Shown in pieces: positions 1 to 8,002 of a stretch of 64,000 bases of DNA. The notes under the pieces were generated by a model, which saw nothing but the letters and a program-made list of their open reading frames with translations, did not search any database and was not told the origin of the DNA. How positions within the stretch are numbered: the stretch's first letter is position 1; the number at the start of each line of letters is the position of its first letter. This DNA comes from Bradyrhizobium sp. AUGA SZCCT0283 (GTDB taxonomy: Bacteria > Pseudomonadota > Alphaproteobacteria > Rhizobiales > Xanthobacteraceae). The stretch lies in assembly GCF_018130385.1 (NCBI RefSeq), contig NZ_JAFCLU010000001.1, forward strand, positions 664,434 to 728,433, given 5' to 3'. A program made the position numbers and the translations under genes.

Positions 1-570
1 GAACTCGATGTAGAATTCGGCGGAGTGGCGCAAGGCCTGGCCGTACATCGTGTGCAGCATGGCGTGACCGGTGCGGTCGGCGGCGGCGCAGGTGCGCTGC
101 GCCTGGCCCTTGCCGTAGTCCATGGTCATGCCGCCGAACGGGCGCTGGTAGATCTTGCCGTCTTCGGTGCGCGAGAACGGCACGCCCCAATGTTCTAGCT
201 CGTAGACGGCTTCCGGCGCGTTGCGCACCATGTATTCGATCGCGTCCTGGTCGCCGAGCCAGTCCGACCCCTTGACGGTGTCGTACATGTGCCAGCGCCA
301 GTCGTCCGGATGCATGTTGCCGAGCGAAGCCGAAATGCCGCCTTGCGCCGCGACCGTATGCGAGCGGGTCGGGAATACTTTGGTGATGCAGGCGGTGCGC
401 AGGCCCGCTTCGGAGCAGCCGACCACGGCGCGCAAGCCAGCGCCGCCAGCGCCGACCACCACGACGTCGTAGGTGTGGTCCTCGATCGGATAGGCTTTTC
501 CGTTGGTGGCCGGGCTACTGCCGTTGGTGGCCTTGCCGTTACCTTCAGCGGCCGAACCTTGAGAAGCCAT
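1..570 (-). CDS. sdhA: succinate dehydrogenase flavoprotein subunit (N-terminal part)
   Basis: This is the catalytic subunit of complex II, which oxidises succinate to fumarate and carries covalent FAD. The gene runs off the left edge, so only about 190 N-terminal residues are present. The start at 570 gives a Gly/Ser/Asn-rich leader of about 25 residues, then the Rossmann motif [13 protein letters not shown] and the flavinylation segment [12 protein letters not shown], whose His normally binds FAD, followed by [23 protein letters not shown]. It lies 3 nt downstream of sdhD in the order sdhC-sdhD-sdhA. The family is certain; the missing C-terminus is due to the window boundary. Confidence 0.97.
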   Translation of the reverse strand, partial: MASQGSAAEGNGKATNGSSPATNGKAYPIEDHTYDVVVVGAGGAGLRAVVGCSEAGLRTACITKVFPTRSHTVAAQGGISASLGNMHPDDWRWHMYDTVKGSDWLGDQDAIEYMVRNAPEAVYELEHWGVPFSRTEDGKIYQRPFGGMTMDYGKGQAQRTCAAADRTGHAMLHTMYGQALRHSAEFYIEF

Positions 571-573
571 GGG

Positions 574-966
574 TTACACTCCCGATGACAATTTGAGGAT
601 CGCGTAAATCGAGGCCAAGGCCACCGCGATACAAAAGAAATTATTGGCCATCACGCCGGCGAGCTTCAGTTTCTCGTTGTGCACGTAATCCTCGATCACG
701 ATCTGCATGCCGATCCTCATGTGCCAGGTGCTGGCGATGATGAAGAGGACCAGGATGATTGCGATCGGAAGCGAGCCGAGGATTTGCGCGGCGCCGGCCT
801 GATTGCGGCCGATCAGCATCAGGATGATCGCGATGACGGGCACGATCAGGAGCGCCATCGCCACCGCCGTGAGACGCTGGCGCCAGAAATCGGTGGTGCC
901 GGAATGCGAGGAACCGAGATTGCGGACGCGGCCGAGCGGCGTGCGCATCGAGGAGGGGCCACTCAT
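574..966 (-). CDS. sdhD: succinate dehydrogenase hydrophobic membrane anchor subunit
   Basis: A 130-residue membrane anchor of complex II. Three hydrophobic segments are visible (about residues 33-53, 62-82 and 105-127), separated by a WHMRIGMQIVIEDYVHNEK stretch. That stretch holds the conserved His and the D-Y pair typical of SdhD heme b/quinone-site regions. The ATG at 966 overlaps the sdhC stop by 4 nt (ATGA), so translational coupling is likely. Length and position between sdhC and sdhA fit the family. Confidence 0.95.
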   Translation of the reverse strand: MSGPSSMRTPLGRVRNLGSSHSGTTDFWRQRLTAVAMALLIVPVIAIILMLIGRNQAGAAQILGSLPIAIILVLFIIASTWHMRIGMQIVIEDYVHNEKLKLAGVMANNFFCIAVALASIYAILKLSSGV

Positions 967-1361
967 CGTCCGCCTCCGACCGTGTAGGCGATGATCCAGA
1001 CCAGGACGGTCAGCGAAATGCCCGCGATCAGGGCGCCCCAGGTGAGCGCCTCGCGCTCATTGGGCTTGAAGCCGTAGCCGAGGTCCCAGAAGAAGTAGCG
1101 GATACCGCTACACAGATGATGCAGCAGCGCCCACGTGTAGCCGAACACGATCAGCTTGCCGATGATGCTGCCGGTGAAGGCCTGGACGTTGGCGTAGGCC
1201 CCGGGACCGGAAGCTGCGGCAATCAGCCACCAGGCGAGCAGCAGCGTACCGAAATAGAGCGCAATTCCCGTGGCGCGGTGGATGATGGAAAGCGCCATCG
1301 TCAGGGTGACGCGATAGGTCTGCAAATGGGGCGATAGCGGTCGTTCGATCCTGGCGGTCAT
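963..1361 (-). CDS. sdhC: succinate dehydrogenase cytochrome b556 subunit
   Basis: A 132-residue cytochrome b subunit of complex II. It has the N-terminal RPLSPHLQTYR segment and the SIIHRATG signature (S-x2-HR-x-TG) that contributes to the quinone pocket. Three membrane segments follow, and the heme-ligand His sits in LLHHLCSGIRY. It is the first gene of the minus-strand sdhCDA set. Transcription probably starts in the 1362-1440 gap, but I could not assign a clear promoter there. Confidence 0.96.
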   Translation of the reverse strand: MTARIERPLSPHLQTYRVTLTMALSIIHRATGIALYFGTLLLAWWLIAAASGPGAYANVQAFTGSIIGKLIVFGYTWALLHHLCSGIRYFFWDLGYGFKPNEREALTWGALIAGISLTVLVWIIAYTVGGGR

Positions 1362-1552
1362 TCGGCGGCTTTTATGTTGTGTGGAACCGCGGCCGGCCCA
1401 TGGGGATGCGCGGTAGATGAATTCTATTTACGGAGTCGAATCAGTCCGCGCAACGACCAAATCGCTCGGAATCGAACCACCGTTCATTGCTAGGAGACCA
1501 CGAAACGCAATTAATCATCGGCTTGGTATACCACGGCCTTTTGGCACGGTTT

Positions 1553-1573
1553 AAGAATTGAATGCTAATTCTT
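1553..1573. promoter_or_regulatory. small AT-rich inverted repeat
   Basis: A perfect 7-bp inverted repeat, AAGAATT-(7 nt)-AATTCTT, lies just beyond the stop of the decayed LysR fragment. It stands out as AT-rich in GC-rich surroundings. It could be an old operator or the stem of a weak terminator for the lost regulator gene. Function is unknown. Confidence 0.3.
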
Positions 1574-1592
1574 TTCATTGGTCGACGCGGGG

Positions 1593-1878
1593 CTATGCAC
1601 TGAGCGGATCGATGCTGCGCCAACGCGCGACGAGATAATCGACGAAGGCCCCCGATCTTCGCGAAGCCGGCCGCGACGGCTGAAACATCAAGTGCAATGG
1701 AACTGGCGCCGGCTCGTAATCGACCAGCTGCGCACCAGATGGCCGGCGGCCAGATCGGCCTCGGCCTGCCACGACGGCACGCGCACGATGCCGACGCCTT
1801 CTTTCCCAACCGTGGCGAGTGCATCGAGGCTATTCATCCAGAGCCGACCGGATATGCGGATTTTGCGGCCTGCTTTGA
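1593..1878 (-). pseudogene. LysR-family regulator, C-terminal remnant with frameshift
   Basis: The minus strand encodes the end of a LysR-type effector-binding domain: RKIRISGRLWMNSLDALATV, then GIVRVPSWQAEADLAAGHLVR. After a shift of one base near 1732 it continues as LVDYEPAPVPLHLMFQPSR, then GAFVDYLVARWR and a stop at 1593-1595. These two halves join into the usual LysR C-terminus, so one base was probably lost. Upstream of about 1878 no LysR sequence is recognisable and the DNA-binding domain is absent. The fragment partly faces the TauE gene, which it may once have regulated (inference). Confidence 0.8.
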
Positions 1879-1936
1879 AGCAGCTAAGTCTCGCGGGCGG
1901 CCGTGCAGATGCGCGGCCGCAGGTGCTGAACGCGGA

Positions 1937-2800
1937 ATGCTCAAAGACATGATGGCCGGCCTCGATCCCAAAGAGCTCATCGAACTCGCCTTGCTTCTGA
2001 TCGCGGTCGGGGCGCTGTCGGGATTTCTGGCCGGCGTGTTCGGCATCGGCGGCGGTGCGATCCTGGTGCCGGTGTTCTACGAATGCTTTCGGCTGGCCGG
2101 CGTGCCGCTGGAGGTACGGATGCCGCTCTGCATCGGCACCTCGCTTGCGATCATCATCCCGACCTCGATCAGCTCGTTTCGCGCCCATTACGCCCGTGGC
2201 GCCGTCGACATGGAGATCCTCAGGCGCTGGTGGCTGCCGATCGTGATCGGGGTGGTCGCCGGGAGCGTCACCGCACGCTTTGCGCCGGAACGCCTGTTTA
2301 AGATCGTGTTCGTGATAGTGGCGTGGTCGGCAGCGGCGCGGCTGCTGCTCGCGCGCGACAACTGGAAGCTCGGCGACAAGATCCCGACCGGACCGCTGAT
2401 GCGCGTCTATGGCTTCTTCATCGGGCTGCTTTCGACGCTGATGGGCGTTGGCGGTGGCCTGTTCGCGAACTTGCTGATGACGTTCTACGGCCGGCCGATC
2501 CACCAGGCGGTGGCGACCTCATCGGCGCTCGCCGTGCTGATCTCGATCCCCGGCGCGCTCGGCTACGTCTATGCCGGCTGGCCCGCGGCGGCGCGTTTTC
2601 CCGATGTCACCGCGCTGCAGCTGCCGTTCTCGATCGGCTATGTGTCGCTGATCGGGGCTGTGCTCGTGATGCCGACCAGCTTGCTCACCGCGCCGCTCGG
2701 CGTCCGCGCCGCGCATGCGATGTCGAAGCGGAACCTGGAGATGGCGTTCGGCGCGTACCTTTTCATCGTCGGCGGGAGGTTCGTGATCAGCTTGTTGTGA
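1937..2800 (+). CDS. sulfite exporter TauE/SafE family protein
   Basis: A predicted 287-residue inner-membrane permease of the TauE/SafE (DUF81) family, whose members move sulfite, sulfoacetate or other organic anions. Two internal repeats carry the glycine-rich motifs GVFGIGGGAILVP near the N-terminus and LMGVGGGLFANLLM in the second half, with about eight hydrophobic helices. The frame stays open upstream to 1697, but that part overlaps the antisense LysR remnant and has no membrane character. I therefore chose the ATG at 1937; ATGs at 1949 and 1952 are alternatives. The substrate cannot be told from sequence. Confidence 0.88.
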   Translation: MLKDMMAGLDPKELIELALLLIAVGALSGFLAGVFGIGGGAILVPVFYECFRLAGVPLEVRMPLCIGTSLAIIIPTSISSFRAHYARGAVDMEILRRWWLPIVIGVVAGSVTARFAPERLFKIVFVIVAWSAAARLLLARDNWKLGDKIPTGPLMRVYGFFIGLLSTLMGVGGGLFANLLMTFYGRPIHQAVATSSALAVLISIPGALGYVYAGWPAAARFPDVTALQLPFSIGYVSLIGAVLVMPTSLLTAPLGVRAAHAMSKRNLEMAFGAYLFIVGGRFVISLL

Positions 2801-2805
2801 GGCGT

Positions 2806-2889
2806 GTAGCCGAATGGAGCGCAGCGAAATCCGGGACCGATCTGTCCATCTGCCAGAACCCCGGATTGCGCTGCGCTCCATCCGGCTAC
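2806..2889. repeat. palindromic intergenic repeat (GTAGCCGAATGGAGCGCAGC type)
   Basis: Two arms of about 30 nt (2806-2835 and 2860-2889) form an imperfect inverted repeat around a 24-nt loop. It fills the gap between the convergent TauE and matB genes and could act as a bidirectional terminator. The arm sequence resembles a dispersed palindrome known from Bradyrhizobium genomes. Confidence 0.8.
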
Positions 2890-2898
2890 GGCGGCGAA

Positions 2899-4425
2899 CT
2901 ACTTCGCGTAAATCTTCGCGTAAGTATCCCGCAAAATGTTCTTCTGCACCTTGCCCATGGCGTTGCGCGGCAGTTCGTCGACCACGAACACGCGCTTGGG
3001 CATCTTGAATTTCGCGAGCCGTCCGTCCAGCGCCTGCAGCACGCCCGCTTCGGTGACCTCGGCGCCCCTGTTGCAGACCACGACGGCGGTGACGCCTTCG
3101 CCGAAATCGGCATGCGGCACGCCGATCACGGCGGATTCGATCACGCCCGGCATGGCGTCGATCTCGCTTTCGATTTCCTTCGGGTAGACGTTGAAGCCGC
3201 CCGAGATCACCAGGTCCTTGCCGCGGCCGAGAATGTGCACGTAGCCCTTGGGATCGATCTTGCCTAGATCGCCGGTGATGAAGAAGCCGTCGTCGCGGAA
3301 TTCGGATTTTGTCTTCTCCGGCATCCGCCAGTAACCCTTGAAGACGTTCGGGCCCTTGACCTCGATCATGCCGATCGCGTCGCGCGCGAGCTCCTTGCCG
3401 GTTTCGGGATCGGTGACGCGGACGGAAACGCCGGGCAGGGGATGGCCGACCGCGCCGGGCACGCGCTCGCCGTCATAGGGGTTCGACGTGTTCATGTTGG
3501 TTTCGGTCATGCCGTAGCGTTCGAGCACGGCGTGGCCAGTGCGCGCGGCCCATTCGCGGTGGGTATCGGCGAGCAGCGGCGCGGAGCCCGAAATGAACAG
3601 CCGCATGTGGCTGGTCGATTCCTTGGTCAGCGCCGGACTCTGCAACAGCCGGGTGTAGAAGGTCGGTACACCCATCATCACGGTGGCGCGCGCCATCAGC
3701 TTGACGATCATTTCAGGATCGAACTTCGGCAGGAAGATCATCGAGGCGCGGGCGAACAGGGTGACGTTGCTCGCCACGAACAGGCCGTGGGTGTGATAGA
3801 TCGGCAGCGCGTGGATCAGCACGTCCTTGTCCGTGAAGCGCCAGTAGTCGACCAGGCTGTAGGAGTTTGACGCGAGATTGTCGTGCGTCAGCATCGCGCC
3901 CTTGGAACGGCCTGTCGTGCCCGAGGTGTAGAGGATCGCGGCGAGATCGTCGTTGGCGCGCGCGACGGTCGCAAACGCAGCTTCAGCCTTGGCAGCGGCG
4001 TCCGTCAGCGATCCCTTGCCGTCGGGCCCAAGCGTTTCGACTTTTGCCTTCACCTTGGCCGCGATCGCGCCGATGCCTTCGGCCTTCGAGGGGTCGCACA
4101 CGACCAGCGACGGCTCGGCGTCGGAGATGAAGTAGTCGAGTTCGTTGAGCGTGTAGGCGGTGTTGAGCGGCAGATACACCGCTCCCGCACGCACGGTCGC
4201 AAGATACAGCACCAGTGCAGGCACTGATTTTTCGGCCTGGGCTGCGACGCGGTCACCGGGCTTGACGCCGCGCGCAACCAGCACGTTCGCCATCTGGCCG
4301 GCGCGGGCAATCAGATCGCCATAGCTGATGCGCGTGCCGTCGAGCATTTCGATCGCGAGCCGGTTCGGATCGTCGAGCGTGTCGAACAGGCGGGAAAACA
4401 GGTTGGCGTTGGCGGTCGTGTTCAT
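2899..4425 (-). CDS. matB: malonyl-CoA synthetase (MatB-like acyl-CoA ligase)
   Basis: A 508-residue ANL-superfamily adenylate-forming enzyme expected to make malonyl-CoA from malonate, ATP and CoA. The AMP-binding motif YTSGTTGRSKGAML, the A5 motif YGMTETNMNTSNPYDGERVPG, the hinge region GYVHILGRGKDLVISGG and the C-terminal lysine segment PRNAMGKVQKN are all present. The MTETNM / NPYDG segments resemble MatB rather than long-chain acyl-CoA synthetases. It is divergent from an SDR gene across an 89-bp gap; no matA or matC is next to it, so a role in handling free malonate is inferred. Confidence 0.88.
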   Translation of the reverse strand: MNTTANANLFSRLFDTLDDPNRLAIEMLDGTRISYGDLIARAGQMANVLVARGVKPGDRVAAQAEKSVPALVLYLATVRAGAVYLPLNTAYTLNELDYFISDAEPSLVVCDPSKAEGIGAIAAKVKAKVETLGPDGKGSLTDAAAKAEAAFATVARANDDLAAILYTSGTTGRSKGAMLTHDNLASNSYSLVDYWRFTDKDVLIHALPIYHTHGLFVASNVTLFARASMIFLPKFDPEMIVKLMARATVMMGVPTFYTRLLQSPALTKESTSHMRLFISGSAPLLADTHREWAARTGHAVLERYGMTETNMNTSNPYDGERVPGAVGHPLPGVSVRVTDPETGKELARDAIGMIEVKGPNVFKGYWRMPEKTKSEFRDDGFFITGDLGKIDPKGYVHILGRGKDLVISGGFNVYPKEIESEIDAMPGVIESAVIGVPHADFGEGVTAVVVCNRGAEVTEAGVLQALDGRLAKFKMPKRVFVVDELPRNAMGKVQKNILRDTYAKIYAK

Positions 4426-4514
4426 GCAACATTCCCTGAGAGGGCGCTGGCCAGCGGAATTTCGCCGGCTGGATTAGCAAGAACGCCCCTCATAAAGCAA
4501 CGGAGACAGTTTGC

Positions 4515-5276
4515 ATGACAAATAGCGGGAAACGCGTGGCCTGGGTGACGGGCGGTGGCAGCGGGATCGGCGCGTCAGGGGCAGAATTCCTGGCGGCGGA
4601 TGGCTGGACCGTGGTGGTTTCGGGACGGCGGAAAGAGGCCCTCGACAAGGTCGTGGCCGATATCGCCAAAAAGGGCGGCAAGGCCGAGGCGATCGCGCTC
4701 GATGTCAGCAACAAGGCCGATGTGGAAAAGGCGGCCGACCAGATTCTCGCCAAACACGGCCGGATCGATCTTCTCGTCAACAGCGCCGGCATCAACGTGC
4801 CGAAGCGCAGCTGGGCCGATATGGAACTGGAGGGCTGGGACAAGGTCGTCGATATCAACCTGAACGGCGTGCTCTACTGCATGCGCGCGGTGCTGCCGGC
4901 GATGAGGAAGCAGAAGGACGGCTGCATCATCAACGTCGCGTCCTGGGCCGGCCGTCACGTCTCGAAAATGCCGGGCCCGGCCTACACCACCACAAAACAT
5001 GCGGTGCTGGCGCTGACCCATTCCTTCAACATGGACGAATGCGTCAACGGCCTGCGCGCCTGCTGCCTGTCGCCCGGCGAGGTCGCCACCCCGATCCTGA
5101 AACTGCGACCCGTGGTGCCGTCGGAGGAGGAGCAGGCGAAAATGCTGCAGCCGGAAGATTGCGGCCGCACCATCGCCTTCGTCGCCAGCATGCCGCCGCG
5201 CGTGTGCATGAACGAGATCCTGATCAGCCCGACGCATAATCGCGGATTCATCCAGACGCCGCATAACAGGGATTAG
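4515..5276 (+). CDS. SDR family NAD(P)-dependent oxidoreductase
   Basis: A 253-residue classical short-chain dehydrogenase. The cofactor motif TGGGSGIG is at residues 12-19, NSAG near 89-92, Asn115, Ser143 and the catalytic Y157-x3-K161 pair (YTTTK). The motif after the active site is CLSPGEVATPIL. The substrate is not identifiable. It is divergent from matB and shares its 89-bp upstream region, so co-regulation is possible. Confidence 0.9.
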   Translation: MTNSGKRVAWVTGGGSGIGASGAEFLAADGWTVVVSGRRKEALDKVVADIAKKGGKAEAIALDVSNKADVEKAADQILAKHGRIDLLVNSAGINVPKRSWADMELEGWDKVVDINLNGVLYCMRAVLPAMRKQKDGCIINVASWAGRHVSKMPGPAYTTTKHAVLALTHSFNMDECVNGLRACCLSPGEVATPILKLRPVVPSEEEQAKMLQPEDCGRTIAFVASMPPRVCMNEILISPTHNRGFIQTPHNRD

Positions 5277-5306
5277 TCCCGGTAACCCTCCGGCGATATG
5301 GGGCTC

Positions 5307-5392
5307 CGTCATTGCGAGGAGCGCCAGCGACGAAGCAATCCATACCTTTGCTTACGGCACGATGGATTGCTTCGCTTCGCTCGCAATGACGG
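5307..5392. repeat. palindromic repeat of the CGTCATTGCGAG type
   Basis: The arms CCGTCATTGCGAG and CTCGCAATGACGG enclose a second inverted pair around GAAGCAATCCAT/ATGGATTGCTTC. The same unit recurs at 7812, 23098, 25424 and 52496. It occupies the gap between the SDR and fasciclin genes; the rest of that gap (5393-5577) holds only small hairpins and the ribosome site of the next gene. Confidence 0.9.
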
Positions 5393-5478
5393 TGGCGCAC
5401 GGCCCGCCCCCGCAAAAGTTTCAGCCATCACGATAATTTATTCGCCGAAACCGGCCGAAAAACCTCCCGTAGCTCGCC

Positions 5479-5550
5479 CAACGACGACGAAATCAACCCG
5501 GTCAATCGACTTGGCGTCGTTGTTTTCATCACCGGCGGATGCCCCGCCGG
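5479..5550 (+). promoter_or_regulatory. leader hairpins before the fasciclin gene
   Basis: An 8-bp inverted repeat CAACGACG/CGTCGTTG (5479-5486 and 5515-5522, followed by TTTT) and a tight hairpin CCGGCGG-ATGCC-CCGCCGG (5532-5550) lie between the repeat and the start codon at 5578. The start itself has a GGGAG Shine-Dalgarno. The hairpins may be an upstream terminator or a 5' leader structure; I cannot choose between these. Confidence 0.35.
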
Positions 5551-5577
5551 CCATCACAATCCTCGGGAGAAGATTCC

Positions 5578-6132
5578 ATGTCCAAACGTATTGCACTTCT
5601 GTCCGCCGCCGTGTTCAGCGCACTGGCTTTCACCGCCACCATCACCGCGCCCGCCAGCGCGGAGGAAAAGACCGTGATGGTCGGGGGTGCGGCGATGTTC
5701 CCCTCCAAGAACATCGTCCAGAACGCCGTCAACTCGAAGGATCACACCACGCTGGTTGCCGCGGTGAAGGCTGCCGGCCTGGTCGAAACCCTCGAAAGCA
5801 AGGGCCCGTTCACGGTGTTCGCGCCGACCAACACCGCCTTCGGCAAGCTGCCGGCCGGCACCGTCGAGACGCTGGTGAAGCCTGAGAACAAGGCGACCCT
5901 GACCAAGATCCTCACCTACCATGTCGTGCCCGGCAAGCTCGCCGCGTCCGACCTGACCGATGGCAAGAAGCTGAAGACCGCCGAGGGCGAGGAACTGACC
6001 GTCAAGAAGTCCGACGGCAAGACCTGGATCGTCGACGCCAAGGGCGGAACCTCGATGGTCACGATCTCGAACGTCAATCAGTCGAACGGCGTGATCCATG
6101 TGGTCGACACCGTGCTGATGCCGGCGTCCTGA
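5578..6132 (+). CDS. secreted fasciclin (FAS1) domain protein
   Basis: A 184-residue exported protein with a signal peptide (MSKRIALLSAAVFSALAF, cleavage near AxA-EE) and one FAS1 domain. The domain is marked by FTVFAPTNTAFGKLPAGTVE, LTYHVVPGKL and the final NGVIHVVDTVLMP. FAS1 domains mediate adhesion or surface contacts; in bacteria their ligands are usually unknown. The start at 5578 is preferred to an in-frame upstream TTG at 5539 because it begins the signal peptide and follows a good Shine-Dalgarno. A strong terminator follows 45 nt after the stop, so it is probably monocistronic. Confidence 0.92.
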   Translation: MSKRIALLSAAVFSALAFTATITAPASAEEKTVMVGGAAMFPSKNIVQNAVNSKDHTTLVAAVKAAGLVETLESKGPFTVFAPTNTAFGKLPAGTVETLVKPENKATLTKILTYHVVPGKLAASDLTDGKKLKTAEGEELTVKKSDGKTWIVDAKGGTSMVTISNVNQSNGVIHVVDTVLMPAS

Positions 6133-6176
6133 GCTCCCGCGCGCCCCTGACTGGTCCCAACAGGGCGTGTGGATTG

Positions 6177-6206
6177 GCGAGCCGGGGCGACCCGGCTCGC
6201 TTTTTT
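6177..6206 (+). terminator. Rho-independent terminator after the fasciclin gene
   Basis: A perfect 10-bp stem GCGAGCCGGG/CCCGGCTCGC with a GCGA loop, followed by six T residues. This is one of the clearest terminators in the window. Confidence 0.95.
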
Positions 6207-6303
6207 GTGAACCCGATACGCGCCGTGCATCGATCTGATAGCGTCACGGCAGTAACGGAAAGCCGGTTCCCGGCGTATAAACGATATCGAATTGCCTTTT
6301 TGT

Positions 6304-6354
6304 TTGACGCGTTTTCTTTAAGTGAACCGGTACCCACTTCACTGGAAAACGCTA
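6304..6354. repeat. dispersed palindromic element (GACGCGTTTTC type)
   Basis: The sequence from TTGACGCGTTTTCTTTAAG to ACTTCACTGGAAAACGCT is an imperfect palindrome and is clearly homologous to the element at 15935-15985. It sits directly upstream of the cytochrome b gene and probably contributes to its 5' region. Confidence 0.75.
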
Positions 6355-6369
6355 CCACGGGAAAAAGCC

Positions 6370-6999
6370 ATGTCGGCCCTCACAGTCAGCGACGAACACA
6401 CCGCGTCATCCAAGGCCAAGGTCATCCAGCCGGCCTGGGTGCGGGCGCTGCATTGGACCAACGCCTTCGCGATGGTTTTGATGATCATGTCGGGATGGCA
6501 GATCTACAACGCCTCGCCGCTGTTCGATTTCCGCTTCTCCTCGAGCATCACGCTGGGCGGCTGGCTCGGCGGTGCCCTGCTCTGGCATTTCGCCGCGATG
6601 TGGCTGTTGATGGTCAACGGCCTGATCTATCTGACTGTGGGTCTCGCCACCGGCCGCTTCCGCAAGAAGCTGCTGCCGATCACGCCGGAGGGTGTGATCT
6701 CCGATACCAAAGCGGCGCTGACCGGCAAGCTGTCGCACGACGATCTCACCAAATACAACTACGTGCAGAAGCTGCTTTACGCCGGAATCATCGTCGTCGG
6801 CATCCTCATCGTGCTGTCCGGCCTGGCGATCTGGAAGCCGGTCCAGTTGCAATACCTGACGGCGCTGTTCGGCGGCTACGATGCCGCCCGGTACGTCCAC
6901 TTCTTCTGCATGGCGGCGATTGTCGCCTTCATGGTGGTTCATGTCGCGCTCGCCCTTCTGGTGCCGAAGAGCCTGCGCGCCATGATCATCGGCCGCTAA
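6370..6999 (+). CDS. cytochrome b561/b6-type membrane protein
   Basis: A 209-residue integral membrane cytochrome of the bacterial b561 / Ni-hydrogenase b-type class. Candidate heme-ligand histidines are His28 (VRALHWTNAF), His73 (LLWHFAAMW), His177 (RYVHFFC) and His191 (MVVHVALAL), on hydrophobic helices. The stop is 18 nt before a molybdopterin oxidoreductase gene, so it is probably the membrane electron partner of that enzyme. The start at 6370 follows a GGGAAAAAG segment; an upstream in-frame TTG at 6322 lies in a repeat and is unlikely. Confidence 0.88.
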   Translation: MSALTVSDEHTASSKAKVIQPAWVRALHWTNAFAMVLMIMSGWQIYNASPLFDFRFSSSITLGGWLGGALLWHFAAMWLLMVNGLIYLTVGLATGRFRKKLLPITPEGVISDTKAALTGKLSHDDLTKYNYVQKLLYAGIIVVGILIVLSGLAIWKPVQLQYLTALFGGYDAARYVHFFCMAAIVAFMVVHVALALLVPKSLRAMIIGR

Positions 7000-7017
7000 C
7001 TTAAAGGGAGCACGGTC

Positions 7018-7803
7018 ATGGGCCGCATGCGCAATCTCCTGATCCCCGGCGTCGACAAGACGCTTCTGGTCCGAGACGCCGTCAAGACCATGCCGGACCT
7101 GACGCGCCGCCGTTTCATCTCGGGCGGCGCCAGCCTCGGCGCGCTGACGCTGCTCACAGGCTGCGACGTGACGGACAGTTTCTCGGCCGAGGAGATGCTG
7201 AAGCAGGTCTCGAAGTTCAATGACGGCGTGCAGGCGTTGATCTTCAACCCCAATGCGATGGCGCCGACTTTCTCGGAGAAAGACATCACCAAGCCTTTCC
7301 CGTTCAACGCCTATTACGACCTCGAGGACGCGCCGACGGTCGACGGCAAGACCTGGAAGCTCGAGGTGCGCGGGCTTGTCGAGAACAAGAAATCCTGGAC
7401 GCTGGAAGAACTCTATCAATTGCCGCAGGTCAAACAGATCACGCGCCACATCTGCGTCGAAGGCTGGAGCGCGATCGGAAGCTGGACCGGCACGCCGTTG
7501 CGCGATTTCCTGAAACTGGTCGGTGCCGACACGCGCGCCAAATATGTCTGGTTCCAGTGTGCCGACAAGGACGGCTACAATTCGCCGCTCGACATGGCGA
7601 CCGCACTGCATGCGCAGACCCAGATGACGTTCAAGTTCGGCGACGAGATCCTGCCGCGCGCCTACGGTTTTCCGATGAAGATCAGGGTGCCGACCAAACT
7701 CGGCTTCAAGAATCCGAAATACGTGATCTCGATGGAAGTCACCAACGACTACAAGGGCGGCTTCTGGGAAGACCAGGGGTATAATTCGTTCAGCGGGAGT
7801 TAG
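7018..7803 (+). CDS. molybdopterin-dependent oxidoreductase, sulfite-oxidase fold, Tat lipoprotein
   Basis: A 261-residue protein of the oxidoreductase molybdopterin-binding family (sulfite oxidase/MsrP type). The presumed Mo-ligand cysteine is C146 in RHICVEGWSAIGSW. A twin-arginine motif (RRRFISGG, residues 30-37) is followed by a lipobox LLTGC with Cys49, which suggests Tat export and lipid anchoring on the outer face of the membrane. It forms a two-gene unit with the cytochrome b. It resembles MsrP in architecture, but the partner is a b561-type protein and not clearly MsrQ, so the substrate is open. Confidence 0.88.
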   Translation: MGRMRNLLIPGVDKTLLVRDAVKTMPDLTRRRFISGGASLGALTLLTGCDVTDSFSAEEMLKQVSKFNDGVQALIFNPNAMAPTFSEKDITKPFPFNAYYDLEDAPTVDGKTWKLEVRGLVENKKSWTLEELYQLPQVKQITRHICVEGWSAIGSWTGTPLRDFLKLVGADTRAKYVWFQCADKDGYNSPLDMATALHAQTQMTFKFGDEILPRAYGFPMKIRVPTKLGFKNPKYVISMEVTNDYKGGFWEDQGYNSFSGS

Positions 7804-7811
7804 AACTCCCA

Positions 7812-7897
7812 CCGTCATTGCGAGCGAAGCGAAGCAATCCACTTCTCGGTTTTCTTCGACATGGATTGCTTCGTCGCTTCGCTGCTCGCAATGACGG
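7812..7897. repeat. palindromic repeat of the CGTCATTGCGAG type
   Basis: Second copy of the unit at 5307, with arms ACCGTCATTGCGAGCGAAGC and GCTGCTCGCAATGACGG and the same inner GAAGCAATCCA/TGGATTGCTTC pair. It lies directly after the molybdopterin oxidoreductase stop. Confidence 0.9.
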
Positions 7898-7918
7898 ACG
7901 CCGCGCGCTGGGAATTGT

Positions 7919-8002
7919 GGGTGGGCAAAGCGAAGAGTGCCCACCATTAGCAACGTGCGAGATGATGGTGGGCACGGCGCAAATGCGCCTTCGCCCGCCC
8001 TA
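7919..8002. repeat. palindromic repeat of the GGTGGGCAAAGCG type
   Basis: Arms GTGGGTGGGCAAAGCG...GTGCCCACCAT and ATGGTGGGCACGGCG...CGCCCGCCCTAC form an 84-bp palindrome that ends on the stop codon of the MFS gene. Related copies are at 11519, 14190 and 44572. With the adjacent 7812 element it separates two convergent genes. Confidence 0.88.

Noticed and set aside
1697..1936. N-terminal extension of the TauE/SafE frame
   Set aside because: The extension lies antisense to the LysR remnant, is hydrophilic and is not part of the family; the ATG at 1937 is a better start.
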